Shown in pieces: positions 6,745 through 14,887 of a stretch of 23,394 bases of DNA. Source of the stretch: a virus. The position numbers and the translations under genes are program-made. The notes under the pieces are model-generated. The model was not told the DNA's origin. It did not search any database and worked only from the letters and a program-made list of their open reading frames with translations. Each line of letters opens with the position of its first letter. Position 1 is the stretch's first letter. The stretch is from positions 1 to 23,394 of IMG/VR virus record IMGVR_UViG_3300037063_000020; one strand, given 5' to 3'.

Positions 6745-7103
6745 CTAAAAGTCACAATTTTGCCGTGAATCTTTTGATAGTCGAAGCCTTCCACTTTGTA
6801 TTGGAAGGGGATCAAATAGTCGGTCGAACCAAGTGCAATCGCCGTTGAGTTTGTAAACTGGTAGCTGTAAAGGCCCGAAAAATTTGACAGAGCAAAGCTC
6901 GGTACGTTCGTGCTCTGAGAGACAACGAAGCTTTTTGCCGTTGGTCCGAAAGTTCCGTAGACGATCATGTCGGCGACGTAAGCCGAAACCGTAGTTACCG
7001 CCGTCTGCGTTGACGAAGGCGCTCTTTGGAAGAACTCCATCGCACCGTTGATTGCTAAGTTTTTGAATTGTGCCGGAGTATGAACGCCTTGAATTTTTGC
7101 CAT
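6600..7103 (-). CDS. Small tail fibre protein, probably frameshifted (167 aa as read)
   Basis: The start at 7103 has GGAG upstream. The N terminus (FKNLAINGAMEFFQRAPSS) is a widespread phage fibre motif (NLLINGDFRxxQRG), and the following beta-sandwich reaches YKVEGFDYQKIHGKIVTFSFWI, the expected core of this carbohydrate-binding-like domain. Directly afterwards the sequence turns into Arg/Thr/Cys-rich text (LRLIATTTATRLSTCRAVS) unlike any fibre. The -1 frame at the same place instead gives a good fibre-like C terminus. The break coincides with a tandem TCTG TCTG (6723-6730). One additional TCTG unit would join the two parts in frame. The gene is probably a frameshift mutant, a sequence error or, less likely, a recoded gene. 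It sits between two large paralogous fibres and overlaps neither. Confidence 0.7.
   Translation of the reverse strand: MAKIQGVHTPAQFKNLAINGAMEFFQRAPSSTQTAVTTVSAYVADMIVYGTFGPTAKSFVVSQSTNVPSFALSNFSGLYSYQFTNSTAIALGSTDYLIPFQYKVEGFDYQKIHGKIVTFSFWINVCLRLIATTTATRLSTCRAVSPTRALCFLELQTRQLRKTPTAA
6723..6730 (-). repeat. Tandem TCTG tetranucleotide at the frameshift site
   Basis: Two copies of TCTG lie side by side on the minus strand exactly where the fibre-like reading moves from one frame to another. A third copy would restore a continuous frame reading N-V-C-L-S-A-V-D-R. Loss of one unit by slippage is a simple explanation for the break. Two copies is too few to call a phase-variable tract. Confidence 0.5.
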
Positions 7104-7104
7104 C

Positions 7105-10100
7105 TTATTGCTCCTTCACCATCAGTGATCGTGCGTTTGTCCAACAAAGGACCGAAGCTCCGGTTCCAGAGAACCAGTAGAGATCGACCTTGTGAACTCC
7201 GGCAGATACCGGCCACAGAATAGTTTGCGAAACCACAGAGTAAGTGTTTGATCCCGTTCCCTCTGCGATCAGACCGTTCAATCCCGCTGGCCCTGCAAGC
7301 TGACCATCGACATAGACATAGAACTCGCCGTAAGCACCTGCCGAAGGCGTGTAGAGCGTGATGGAATACGAGATCATTATCAGGCCAGCATTGGTTTTCA
7401 CCGTCGCTGACATATCCGGACAAGGCACCGGAGATGTCGAGGTCGTTGATGGTTGAGAGACGACCCCGTAAGCCATAGACCAAGCTTTCGGTTGAGCCGA
7501 GTTGTCTTTCAAAACCGTCAACTTCCGGTTATCAGAGAGTGCGTTTGATCCGATCATCAACGTGTTTTGTTGATCTCCGACTTCTGATTTCGCAGAGTAA
7601 ACCGGAGTGATGATGTCGAGTGCTTCCATGACCATGACTGATCCGCTTGTGAGCGTGATCGTGACCGTGTGAAAGCCGAGAGCCAAACCGTTTAAGTATG
7701 CTCCGTTGCCGTAAGCGCCGCTCGTAGCCGCAGTGGTGATGAGGCCCGTGCCCGCGTTGAAGCTTGTGAAGCCCGTTCCATAGCCGCCCGTCGTTGCTCC
7801 GAGCGAAGTCAGGTTGGTTGTCCCATCGACCGCGACCGTGTACGTGCAGACCGTTGACGGATGCGAGTAGCGGAAATCAAATCCCGTCCCGAAGAACGTG
7901 TACTTGTAAATCGCGCCGCCCGTTGCTGTCAGAAGTCGAAGGCCTGCAATCGCACACGCTGTTCCGGTTGCGACCGAAGCATCCGTGGTGAAAGTTCCGT
8001 TGTACGGAATGATCTCTCGGACAGCGGCTTTGCGCAAAATACCTTGAGCGACGCCCGCTGATCCTGGGACCGTGTTTGCGATGAACGGAGCCATCACGCA
8101 GTAGTCCGCAAGCTCCATTGCTCCCGAAGGAAGCGTTGGTTTTTTTGGTTGATAAATAGCGAAGCTGATAAGCGAGTATTGTCCCGCAGTCGCCGTCGTC
8201 AAAGTCAGAAGAACCGTGTGGGTTCCGTAAGGAAGACCAGAGACGATCTTTGAAGTTCCGACTCCGCCCACTGGGATGTTCGGAACGGTGAATCCAGTTC
8301 CGCCATCAATCGAAGCCGTGATGACAAGATTGATGTTAGAGCTCGCGGTTGATTGAATGTCACAACCAGTTCCGACGAACGTGAGCTGGAAGGTTTGTCC
8401 CGTCGCCGAGTACGCAAAGCCTTCGACGTTGTTCAACGTCTGAGCGGAGATATTCGAAGCGGTGAGGGTCGTCGTTCCGTCGTCCAAAGTGTAGAACGCC
8501 GAGCGAGTCGTGGTTAAATAAGAGAAGTCATCACTTCTTCCGGCCCCAAATTCGCGGACGTAAAATACGCGGTATGGGTCTTCGTTCGTGTGATCTGCCG
8601 AAGCTCCGGTCGCCGCTGCCGAGTTTACCGGCGTGAAGGCCTGAGCTACGACTCCCGCAGAAGAGAGATATTGGAGAACGCGCCCGCCACGAGTCCCTGT
8701 CACCGCCGCGTTGTACGCGATCGAAGACAAAGCGTTGAGGGCGAGCTTTTTCCCGCCGACATAAGCGACGCCAGGAGTTGTTACGACCGCTGTCGAGTTG
8801 AGGATCTCAAAGCCGTAAATCACGCTGTTCGTCGTGGTTCCGGTCGATACGAATTTCACCGTGTGAATACCCGCAGTCAGGCCGGTCGCAAGCGGGATGA
8901 TCTGGTTGAGAGATTGCTGTCTTGAGATAAGGATGTTCGTTCCTGCCGGAGTCGAGCTGCTTGTTGCGGTCGCGCCGTCTACGCTGACAGTGTACGGACG
9001 AGCCGCTGAGTCAGTGTAAATAACTACGTTCAAGCCCGTGCCGTAGAAGGTGACTTCGAAAAAGTCGGTGCCTGTCGCGCCCGCAAGAATGAGTGGTCCG
9101 CTCGCGTTCGAAGTCGGAGCCGTCCAGTTCCCAACGAACCGGATCTGGTTGAAGAGATCGGTCGCAGAAGCAAAAACCTGTTCACCGTTCGGGCCGAACT
9201 CGTTTTGAAGCTTTTGGAGTTGTTGAACCATGATCCGCTCGATCGCCATGTGGGATTTTAAATCCTGCGAGAGATCGGGCATCGCTGAGCGAGTGGGGAT
9301 TGAAGACCAGAAAGTTCCGGCAACCGGAGAGCCCGCCGTCGTCGTTGCGTTCAAGACTTGCGCTTGGCTCACGAACGATTGGAAACCGTTCGACATAATC
9401 TCTTGTTGAGATGCGATGTTTGTTGAGTTTTGCGAAGACCCATCGAGAAGTTGGACGGTGTAAATAAGAGAGATTGAAAGTGGCTGAGAAGAGTAGTCGC
9501 GATCGAGAGCGATCGTGCGTCCATCAACTTCGGTGTAGTACGCATCCGTCGCAGGCGTTGAATCTGAAACGAAGCGGTCGAGTGAGATGCCGTTCAAAAG
9601 AACTTCGAGCGCACCGACAGTCGCACCCGGCAGAGCCCCAACCGGGTAAGTGTTGTTCGTTACTTGAATCGTCGTCTTACCGCCAACCACGCTGATCGAA
9701 CAGTTGAGTGGAGTCGTTGATCCGTTGGTCATCCCGAAGGTTGACCAGAGAGTGTTCGCTGTTCCGGCAGCGGTCAAAACCTTCTGCATGAACGCGCGGT
9801 AAGAGATCAGATTCACCGTACCAGAACCAGACTGAGCATTTGAGAACCATCGCAAGTAGAGCGAAGTCCCTGCCGAAGGCAGAATCACACTCGAAATCTG
9901 CGTCGATGCACTCGAAGGCCGTGTTTGGTTCGCCGTCCAGTTTGTCGCATCCGGTGAAGCTGCGAAGCCCACGAGAGGAGTCAGGTTCGGCGTGTAAATG
10001 TTTGATCCTGAAATCGCGTTGTCTTTGTAGTCCACCATGATTTCGGAGAACGTCGTTGATCCGAACTCAGATGAAAGTGCGACTCCGTCGATTGCAGCAT

Positions 10101-11088
10101 TGTAAATATCTTTAGTGTGAACCGCTTGAGAGAGCGTGACTTGTCCGCCAGTCGTCGGAGCCGAAGCGAAGGCCTCAGTCGTCAGATTGGTTTGCGAAGT
10201 CACCGCTGTAACTTTGCGAGTCGCTCCGCCATAAATGACAACGTCGCCAGGAGCGACGGTGTAAGAAGGAGCCGCGCTTAAAAGGATGTTCGTGGTCGTC
10301 GAGCCCGCAGCGATTGTTTTCGCCGCATCGTAGGACATCGTCCACATGCTTTTTGCGGGAGAGTACACGGCGTTTGTTTTTGCCGTCGTCGCATCAACCG
10401 CAGAGTTTGTCGAGACCGTTCCTTCTGAGAACAGTTCGTTGAAGCTTGCTTGAAATTGAAGTGAGTCGAGATCGTCGCCGATCCCGTTGCCGCTGCCTGA
10501 TCCGCTGCCGCCCGAACCCGATCCAAAAAGGTGAATCGTCGAAACGCCGCCGACCGAGTTCTCGATGATGTTCGTCGCCGAGCCTGCGGTTTTGAAAGCC
10601 GAAGTGCCGGTTGCAACGAGGTCAACCCAACCAAGTGCCACACCGCCAGAGATAAATAAAGAGCCTGGGTTTGGAACCGCTGCGAGAGTCGAAGCGCCAG
10701 TCGAGAAGAGAGCTTGCACTGATCCGCCTGCGATCATCGTGAAGCCTACGCGGTAAAACAGACCTACCGTAGCCGCAGGGAAGGTGATCGTTACCGATCC
10801 ACCCGTGACCACTCCCGTTTGGAAGTTGATCGTGGTTGCCACAAAGGAGTTTACGACAGAACTGATCGGCGGGACTGAGAGTCCAGTGCCGTCAGATTTG
10901 ATGATCTCCTGAGCTGCGATATTCAGGTTTGCGTCAGAAGGATTGGAAGCGAACATTCGAAGCGGGAGAGCCGCGTTCGAATCAAGCGAGCTGAGAAGGC
11001 CGTCTCCGGTCGTCCCCGCTGGTTGACGTAGCACGGGAAGCGCATTGTTATTTACGAATTGATCGGTTTGAAACTCAGTCTTACTCAT
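7105..11088 (-). CDS. Long tail fibre protein (1327 aa)
   Basis: GGGAG precedes the ATG at 11088. The N-terminal 190 residues carry a beta-rich region (NFQTGVVTGGSVTITFPAAT), followed by a Ser/Gly hinge at about 189-200 (GSGSGGSGSGSG) and a helical segment (LDSLQFQASFNELF). Residues 220-565 hold more beta-rich regions, including LEVLLNGISLDR with a DRDYSSQ turn. From about 566 (GFQSFVSQ) to 1327 the protein is paralogous to the 893-aa fibre. It has the same PDLSQDLKSHMAIERIM segment and the same series of FYGTG / FVGTG / FFGTG modules with VDG/DGG and GLxxGxHT elements. The likely role is a trimeric fibre linking baseplate to receptor, with the shared C-terminal block as the binding region. 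The flexible hinge suggests an articulated shaft. No catalytic motif is visible. Confidence 0.87.
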   Translation of the reverse strand: MSKTEFQTDQFVNNNALPVLRQPAGTTGDGLLSSLDSNAALPLRMFASNPSDANLNIAAQEIIKSDGTGLSVPPISSVVNSFVATTINFQTGVVTGGSVTITFPAATVGLFYRVGFTMIAGGSVQALFSTGASTLAAVPNPGSLFISGGVALGWVDLVATGTSAFKTAGSATNIIENSVGGVSTIHLFGSGSGGSGSGSGNGIGDDLDSLQFQASFNELFSEGTVSTNSAVDATTAKTNAVYSPAKSMWTMSYDAAKTIAAGSTTTNILLSAAPSYTVAPGDVVIYGGATRKVTAVTSQTNLTTEAFASAPTTGGQVTLSQAVHTKDIYNAAIDGVALSSEFGSTTFSEIMVDYKDNAISGSNIYTPNLTPLVGFAASPDATNWTANQTRPSSASTQISSVILPSAGTSLYLRWFSNAQSGSGTVNLISYRAFMQKVLTAAGTANTLWSTFGMTNGSTTPLNCSISVVGGKTTIQVTNNTYPVGALPGATVGALEVLLNGISLDRFVSDSTPATDAYYTEVDGRTIALDRDYSSQPLSISLIYTVQLLDGSSQNSTNIASQQEIMSNGFQSFVSQAQVLNATTTAGSPVAGTFWSSIPTRSAMPDLSQDLKSHMAIERIMVQQLQKLQNEFGPNGEQVFASATDLFNQIRFVGNWTAPTSNASGPLILAGATGTDFFEVTFYGTGLNVVIYTDSAARPYTVSVDGATATSSSTPAGTNILISRQQSLNQIIPLATGLTAGIHTVKFVSTGTTTNSVIYGFEILNSTAVVTTPGVAYVGGKKLALNALSSIAYNAAVTGTRGGRVLQYLSSAGVVAQAFTPVNSAAATGASADHTNEDPYRVFYVREFGAGRSDDFSYLTTTRSAFYTLDDGTTTLTASNISAQTLNNVEGFAYSATGQTFQLTFVGTGCDIQSTASSNINLVITASIDGGTGFTVPNIPVGGVGTSKIVSGLPYGTHTVLLTLTTATAGQYSLISFAIYQPKKPTLPSGAMELADYCVMAPFIANTVPGSAGVAQGILRKAAVREIIPYNGTFTTDASVATGTACAIAGLRLLTATGGAIYKYTFFGTGFDFRYSHPSTVCTYTVAVDGTTNLTSLGATTGGYGTGFTSFNAGTGLITTAATSGAYGNGAYLNGLALGFHTVTITLTSGSVMVMEALDIITPVYSAKSEVGDQQNTLMIGSNALSDNRKLTVLKDNSAQPKAWSMAYGVVSQPSTTSTSPVPCPDMSATVKTNAGLIMISYSITLYTPSAGAYGEFYVYVDGQLAGPAGLNGLIAEGTGSNTYSVVSQTILWPVSAGVHKVDLYWFSGTGASVLCWTNARSLMVKEQ

Positions 11089-11118
11089 TCTTTTCTCCCG
11101 TGACCCGTTGTCGGCATT

Positions 11119-11415
11119 TTATGTCCAAACTCTCACCTTCACCCATGCGTTCGCGAGAACCGTATAGTTGAAGGTAACTGCCGTTGTCCCTGTGCGCGTC
11201 CAGTCATTCGTGGCCCCCTCGCGAACGAGGGAGCCGTTTCTTAAAACATCCATAGCTTGACCAGAAGAGAACGTAAGTCCGGAGAACACCGTTTGCCCGC
11301 CCGCACCGACAGTGAAGTCATAGTCGGTGAAAGCCGCAGAACCGCCCGTAGGCACGGCGTTTCCCCTCGATGCTTTCCCTGTCGTGTCTTCGACGAGTAA
11401 ATAGTGTAGTGCCAC
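11119..11415 (-). CDS. Small beta-sandwich tail fibre protein (98 aa)
   Basis: The start is GTG at 11415 with GGAG eight bases upstream. The protein is one compact beta-rich domain: GGQTVFSGLTF, then MDVLRNGSLVREG, then DWTRTGTTAVTFNYTVLANAWVKVRV. This pattern of VxxNG, then a DYT/DWT turn, then a strand ending in VxVRV, is a common phage structural module. It resembles segments in the 555-aa protein and both large fibres of this window. There is no signal peptide or membrane segment. It could be a fibre adaptor or a subunit decorating the fibre. The exact role is unknown. Confidence 0.7.
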   Translation of the reverse strand: MALHYLLVEDTTGKASRGNAVPTGGSAAFTDYDFTVGAGGQTVFSGLTFSSGQAMDVLRNGSLVREGATNDWTRTGTTAVTFNYTVLANAWVKVRVWT

Positions 11416-11439
11416 TCAAGCTTCTCCTCAGAGTCTCAA

Positions 11440-12363
11440 TTAAAAAGTGAACTCGAAAGAAGGTTGAAACAACAACTGAGTCGCGCTCAATGCTTTCCCA
11501 ACTTTGATAACCGAGTCGCCAACCGAGTAAGTGATCGCCGAGTAAAGGGCGAAGCCACCTGCCGGAGTGTTGTTCACGTAGTATTCCATGCCCGCAGTTA
11601 AACCAGTCGTCGTCAAGATGTAGCCAGGACGCACATTGATTCGGCCAGATGCCGAAGCTGCGATCGAAGCGTCATCAACGAGACCGATTTGAAGAGTTCC
11701 GACAGTCGAACCAGAAGCCGATGCGAGATCGACGTGACCAGTTGACTTGAAGTAAACCACTTGACCGGCAGTGATCGCCGAAGCGTTGTCGTTCGTTGCA
11801 GAGATCGCGTCGTCGCGTTCGATGTCCACGCCAACCAAACGGATACCAGTCGAAGCGGTGTACGCTGCGAAGTTCTTCAAAGTCCATGAGCTTGAAGAGT
11901 ACAAGTAAACGCCGGTTGTGATCGCGATCGAGTCAACGATCATACCGTTTTGCGGAGCCGTGAAGATCCAAGTCGAACCGTTCCACTGAGCGATGTTGTT
12001 TGCGTTTGCAGACCATGCACCTGTCGGAGCCGCGCCGATCAAATAACGATCGCCAGTCGCGGGAGATCCCGGAGGAGTGTTGAGCTGAGAGATCACCGCT
12101 TGTTGCCAAGAAGTAACCGTGATCGAAGCAACCTTCGTATCGACGTAGTTCTTGTTCGTCAGATCGTTCGCAGATGCAGGAGCGAAAGTCGTCTGCAAAG
12201 AGCGAGCGCCGAAATCGAAGTACGCTGCCGCACCCGTTCCGGTTTGAACGATCGGCATTGTTGCCGCGCCGATGTTCAACGCGAGCAAGTCTACTGTCGC
12301 CGTGTTCGATTGTTGTTGAGTTCGTTTGCCACCTGAAATTACCAGTAACGCTAAGTTAGCCAT
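11440..12363 (-). CDS. Tail fibre protein with DUF2793-like domain (307 aa)
   Basis: ATG at 12363 directly follows the TAG of the upstream gene, with AGAGG as ribosome binding site. Residues 68-75 (LTNKNYVD) are a motif common in phage fibres. Residues 93-160 match the pattern of the DUF2793 family: PPGSPATGDRYLIG, then TGAW, then IAQWNGSTWIFTAPQNG, then VYLYSSSSW. The C-terminal third (GRINVRPGYILTTTGLTAGM, then SVIKVGKAL) resembles the C-terminal part of the 184-aa protein two genes upstream, a small-barrel module. DUF2793 domains occur in phage and gene-transfer-agent fibre or minor tail proteins, so a fibre or adaptor role is likely. Confidence 0.8.
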   Translation of the reverse strand: MANLALLVISGGKRTQQQSNTATVDLLALNIGAATMPIVQTGTGAAAYFDFGARSLQTTFAPASANDLTNKNYVDTKVASITVTSWQQAVISQLNTPPGSPATGDRYLIGAAPTGAWSANANNIAQWNGSTWIFTAPQNGMIVDSIAITTGVYLYSSSSWTLKNFAAYTASTGIRLVGVDIERDDAISATNDNASAITAGQVVYFKSTGHVDLASASGSTVGTLQIGLVDDASIAASASGRINVRPGYILTTTGLTAGMEYYVNNTPAGGFALYSAITYSVGDSVIKVGKALSATQLLFQPSFEFTF

Positions 12364-12651
12364 CTAATCCTCTTTCTTCTTTTTGATTAAAAAAACCGTT
12401 TTGACTTCCACTTCGAGTCCTAACGGATCGGCAAATTCGCGCATGAAGTTGACGAACTTCTCGTGCGAGGTCTTACCGGCCTGGACAGTTTGGCCCAACG
12501 TCTGTTGAACCTCCGGATCATTTGCGAGAGAAGTGACTACGAAAATTCCATCGCCCTTCGCTTGCATCTGTTCAACCAAACTTTGAATGGGCCACTTATC
12601 CCGAGGCTTCGGTGGCTTCATGTCAGAAACTTTTCTCAACCCTTTTTTCAT
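12364..12651 (-). CDS. Hypothetical charged protein (95 aa)
   Basis: The start overlaps the upstream stop as ATGA (12648-12651), implying translational coupling. A second ATG at residue 11 is possible. The protein is basic at both ends (MKKGLRKV, and LIKKKKED) with a helical middle (IQSLVEQMQAKGD, and GKTSHEKFVNFMREFADPLG). It has no signal peptide, membrane segment or cysteine. It differs from its beta-rich, Ala/Thr-rich neighbours and looks like a soluble, possibly non-structural helper. A fibre-assembly or regulatory role is conceivable, but I do not recognise it. Confidence 0.6.
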   Translation of the reverse strand: MKKGLRKVSDMKPPKPRDKWPIQSLVEQMQAKGDGIFVVTSLANDPEVQQTLGQTVQAGKTSHEKFVNFMREFADPLGLEVEVKTVFLIKKKKED

Positions 12652-13202
12652 GTGCTACTCACTACATCTGGGAATAGAATCAGATCCGTCGCCACAGATG
12701 TCGCCCCACCTGCACCGCAATCCGCTATCCCAATTTTAATGATTGAATCCATGTTCGTGAGAGTTGAAGGGTCGTTGGTATATCCGCCCTCGTCGCTCAC
12801 GTAAATTTCATCGCCCACATTAAATCCAAGTCCACTTAAAGCGTTCTCCATGTTCGCGCCCACGAGGAGCACTTGCACGAGATCCCCAGGAGCGTTTGAA
12901 GCCTGGAGCATCACACCGATCAGATCTTGACCGCTCGGTGCGTTTGAATCAGCGATTTCAATTTGTCCATCCGCTCTTTTTGAGACCGGAGTGTTCACTG
13001 CATAAATACCCGCAGCTTGCATAATTTTGGTGACGAGGTTTGTCGCCGCCGAAGCGTTGTTGATGACAACGACAACGCCGGAAGTATTTTTGATCGACGA
13101 TGCGTTCGCGTTTGCCGAATCTAAAAAGACCGACCCGCTCGGAACGAGCGAGGCGACCGTTGGGATCAACTGCACGAATGTAGCTTTAACCCCGATCGAC
13201 AT
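12648..13202 (-). CDS. Minor tail / fibre-associated structural protein (184 aa)
   Basis: Start at 13202 in a TAATG overlap with the upstream stop, with AGGTG before it. The protein is beta-rich and Ala/Val/Ser-rich. The C-terminal half (DLVQVLLVGANMENALSGLG, NVGDEIYVSDEGGYT, DSIIKIGIADCG) resembles the C-terminal module of the 307-aa protein: a GL turn, G, Y-V, and a D-S-x-I-K-x-G element. This pattern is similar to small-barrel DUF2190-like modules of phage structural proteins, although I cannot confirm the family by eye. The position suggests a fibre or adaptor component. Confidence 0.65.
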   Translation of the reverse strand: MSIGVKATFVQLIPTVASLVPSGSVFLDSANANASSIKNTSGVVVVINNASAATNLVTKIMQAAGIYAVNTPVSKRADGQIEIADSNAPSGQDLIGVMLQASNAPGDLVQVLLVGANMENALSGLGFNVGDEIYVSDEGGYTNDPSTLTNMDSIIKIGIADCGAGGATSVATDLILFPDVVSST

Positions 13203-14869
13203 TAGGACACCTGCGTGATATCTAAGATGCCATTCGTGATTGCGAGTTTATAAACATGCGCGGTCGCCGTGTCGTGCAAGTACATCGCACTCCAAGACTT
13301 CGCAGCGGTCCCAATTGAAAGTCCACCCGGCGTCAGCGGTTGAGGATTGACCGTGATGTTCGTCAAATCGAGAACCGCGCCACCGCCCGTTCGTTCTTGT
13401 CTGATAACGACTTTCGACGGCACCGAAGCACTCGCCGTGATCGAATTGAAAAAGACAATTTCTGTTTGAGAAGTTTTGTAGTAGTCGCCGGTCGTTGCAG
13501 TCCCGTCTTTTGCGAGCTGCATCTTCTGACCGTTGCGGTAAACCTGAATGTCCGGGATCGTGTTGTCCGGCGACCAAGTGATGTCGGTTGAATCGAAAAC
13601 CGTCTGCGCTGCCGTGACGATGATGCAGTCTTCGAGAGCGTGAGAGGTCAGCGCCGAATTGATCTCGTTGTACGCGGCCTGCAAAGCCTGATCGAGATCC
13701 GAGATCGCTTCTGGATATGAAGCCGAAGACGGAACGTAGTTTGAAGAAGTGTACGGCTCAAAGGCTGCATCGTTCACCACACCCAAACGGTTTTGAAGCG
13801 ACTGCGCGATAGACTCGCCGATGATCGCCGACTCACCCGGATCGAGTTCTGGGATGTCCATGTCGCCGTAGAGAGTGTTGTTGCGACGGAAGAAGATAAC
13901 TTGAATGTATTTAGAAAAACCCGTCGCCGACGGATTGATCGGAACCGACGAGAACGGAACGATCAGCGGAGTGAGTTTTCCTGACGGAGCGTTTGGCGGG
14001 ATGTCCACGTAAAGAGCCGAGCCCTCGGGGATCGCATAGTTTCCGGCTTGAATCGCGTAGGCCGAAGCCCGTCCTGCGATCTCGATGCCAATGTCTGCCG
14101 GAACAACGAGTGTCGTCCCGTCCCAGGCCATCGTTCCACCGCCGTAGTAAAACATATTTTGGTATTCTTTGAGGACCTTGTTCGAAGTCCAAGGAACGTC
14201 GTACCAGTTGTTCGTGTCCTTTGTTTCTTTGATCGCCGTTGCGAGAGCGTCGTAAGAGTTTTTCGCAGAGCCGATTGTCTTATCCGAACGGACGGTCCCG
14301 AAAGACCAATCCTGTTCGACGTGATAAAGGAACTGCCGCGCGTCTTGAATTGAAGTGATTGCGCCACCTGCCGTGGTCACAATCGCCAAAGGTAAATGAT
14401 CGGTCGCACCTGTGAAGGCAACGACGTTTGAAACGAGAGTCGGAAGCTGTTCTGCGACCGTGTTCACGTTCTGCGTAAACTCTTCGCCGACGCCGCCGTT
14501 CGCTGTCGTATCCCAGATCGCAACCGTGTCAGGAGCGGTCGTGGTTGCAACGATTTGAACCTCAACATAATTTGTCGAGTTGTCGATCAGGCCGAGAACG
14601 AGCTGCGGTGAAGTGGTCGGGTAAATTAAGAAACCTTCGTTGCCGACATCTTGAGCGTCAAAGAGGGTTGAGTCCAAAGATTGATCTATCGAAATTGCCA
14701 GTCCGCCAGCGTTGACGACGGCCCAGTTTTGAACGATGCGGTTTTTCCCGGCAGTAAAGAGCGACTTGTTGTACGCCGCAAACTCTGCCGAGATCAAAGC
14801 GATCATCGAATCATACTGGGGTAAATCAAACCGCTGATCGGCGACAAACCTTTGACTTCTTTGCATCAT
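13202..14869 (-). CDS. Tail fibre attachment / baseplate-associated structural protein (555 aa)
   Basis: Tandem ATGs at 14869 and 14866 lie behind an AAGGGG ribosome binding site. The N-terminal 200 residues (FDLPQYDSMIALISAEFAAY, FTAGKNRIVQNWAV, then ARQFLYHVEQDWSFG) have the look of a large phage minor structural protein that contacts the baseplate. The middle contains helical and beta parts, including ISDLDQALQAAYNEINSALT. The C terminus holds the recurrent beta module (IQVYRNGQKMQL, then GDYYKTSQTEIVFFNSI). It lies directly after the gpI-like gene, where phages often encode the protein that docks fibres to the baseplate. I infer a fibre-adaptor role from order. No enzymatic motif is seen. 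Confidence 0.7.
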   Translation of the reverse strand: MMQRSQRFVADQRFDLPQYDSMIALISAEFAAYNKSLFTAGKNRIVQNWAVVNAGGLAISIDQSLDSTLFDAQDVGNEGFLIYPTTSPQLVLGLIDNSTNYVEVQIVATTTAPDTVAIWDTTANGGVGEEFTQNVNTVAEQLPTLVSNVVAFTGATDHLPLAIVTTAGGAITSIQDARQFLYHVEQDWSFGTVRSDKTIGSAKNSYDALATAIKETKDTNNWYDVPWTSNKVLKEYQNMFYYGGGTMAWDGTTLVVPADIGIEIAGRASAYAIQAGNYAIPEGSALYVDIPPNAPSGKLTPLIVPFSSVPINPSATGFSKYIQVIFFRRNNTLYGDMDIPELDPGESAIIGESIAQSLQNRLGVVNDAAFEPYTSSNYVPSSASYPEAISDLDQALQAAYNEINSALTSHALEDCIIVTAAQTVFDSTDITWSPDNTIPDIQVYRNGQKMQLAKDGTATTGDYYKTSQTEIVFFNSITASASVPSKVVIRQERTGGGAVLDLTNITVNPQPLTPGGLSIGTAAKSWSAMYLHDTATAHVYKLAITNGILDITQVS

Positions 14870-14887
14870 GAACCCCTTAAACTATTC

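Noticed and set aside
3870-11088. Diversity-generating retroelement acting on the fibre genes
   Set aside because: There is no reverse transcriptase and no template/variable repeat pair visible in the window. The paralogous blocks differ at all positions rather than at adenines only.
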